This document shows, in pieces, positions 63,974 to 64,000 of a DNA stretch of 64,000 nt. The stretch is from CAIWHR01 sp963713275 (GTDB lineage: Bacteria > Pseudomonadota > Gammaproteobacteria > Burkholderiales > Casimicrobiaceae). Each line of letters starts with the position of its first letter. Position 1 is the first letter of the stretch. The position numbers were made by a program, and so were the translations under genes. The notes under the pieces are model-generated. The model saw only the letters and a program-made list of their open reading frames with translations, was not told the origin of the DNA and made no database searches. The stretch is taken from assembly GCA_963713275.1 (NCBI GenBank), contig CAVQLG010000012.1, positions 16,508-80,507 of the forward strand. Direction: 5' to 3'.

Positions 63974-64000
63974 ATCCGCGCTTTCTCGAAAACCCTACCG

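Overview
The window is GC-rich chromosomal DNA with the gene content of a betaproteobacterium: hemC-hemD with hemX-hemY, hemA-prfA-prmC, ubiA, ubiD, fhs, rph-rdgB-hemW, dusA, an ACP-independent set of SDR/dehydrogenase genes and ridA-recG. No rRNA operon is present and the species cannot be named from these genes. A conserved core (about 9.7-49.7 kb) is flanked by accessory DNA on both sides.

Left flank (1-8.7 kb): an AbiE-type toxin-antitoxin pair behind a perfect palindrome; a DUF3299 protein next to the 3' part of an FtsX-like permease whose reading frame is cut by a group II intron that has lost most of its reverse-transcriptase gene; a 3.5 kb IS66-family element with tnpA-tnpB on one strand and a DruA-like (DUF4338) gene plus tnpC on the other; and the 5' part of a second group II intron lying exactly against an integron attC-like site.

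Core (8.7-49.6 kb): a secreted protein, ubiD and an MFS transporter (divergent), fhs, ompW with an FNR-type box, ubiA, an epimerase, a ferredoxin-flavin reductase, hemYX and hemDC separated by two unrelated genes, an IclR-controlled sugar-acid dehydrogenase operon, dusA, an acyl-CoA ligase-like gene, midA, a pteridine-reductase-like SDR, a nucleotide-exchanger-like carrier, DUF2802 and SPOR proteins, chaC-like, hemW-rdgB-rph, a sugar epimerase with a glycosyltransferase, an Ldh-family dehydrogenase, and the hemA-prfA-prmC and ridA-recG operons.

Right flank (49.6-64 kb): tRNA-Ala(CGC) is followed at once by a tyrosine integrase (frameshifted) and an 8 kb element carrying a secreted protein of unknown function, a large PriCT-2/TOPRIM/P-loop replication protein, an AlpA-type regulator and a vapBC pair with a ruined toxin. 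A diverged copy of the tRNA 3' end followed by a terminator closes it near 57.66 kb. Beyond lie unrecognised genes, lipoproteins, a PD-(D/E)XK-type nuclease and a GH24 lysozyme, with three copies of a roughly 75 bp dispersed repeat in the right flank as a whole.

Many reading frames (integrase, prfA, vapC, the 58.3 kb gene, the nuclease, the lysozyme) are broken by apparent single-base losses, often in short homopolymers. Because prfA is essential, some of these are probably sequence errors rather than real mutations.
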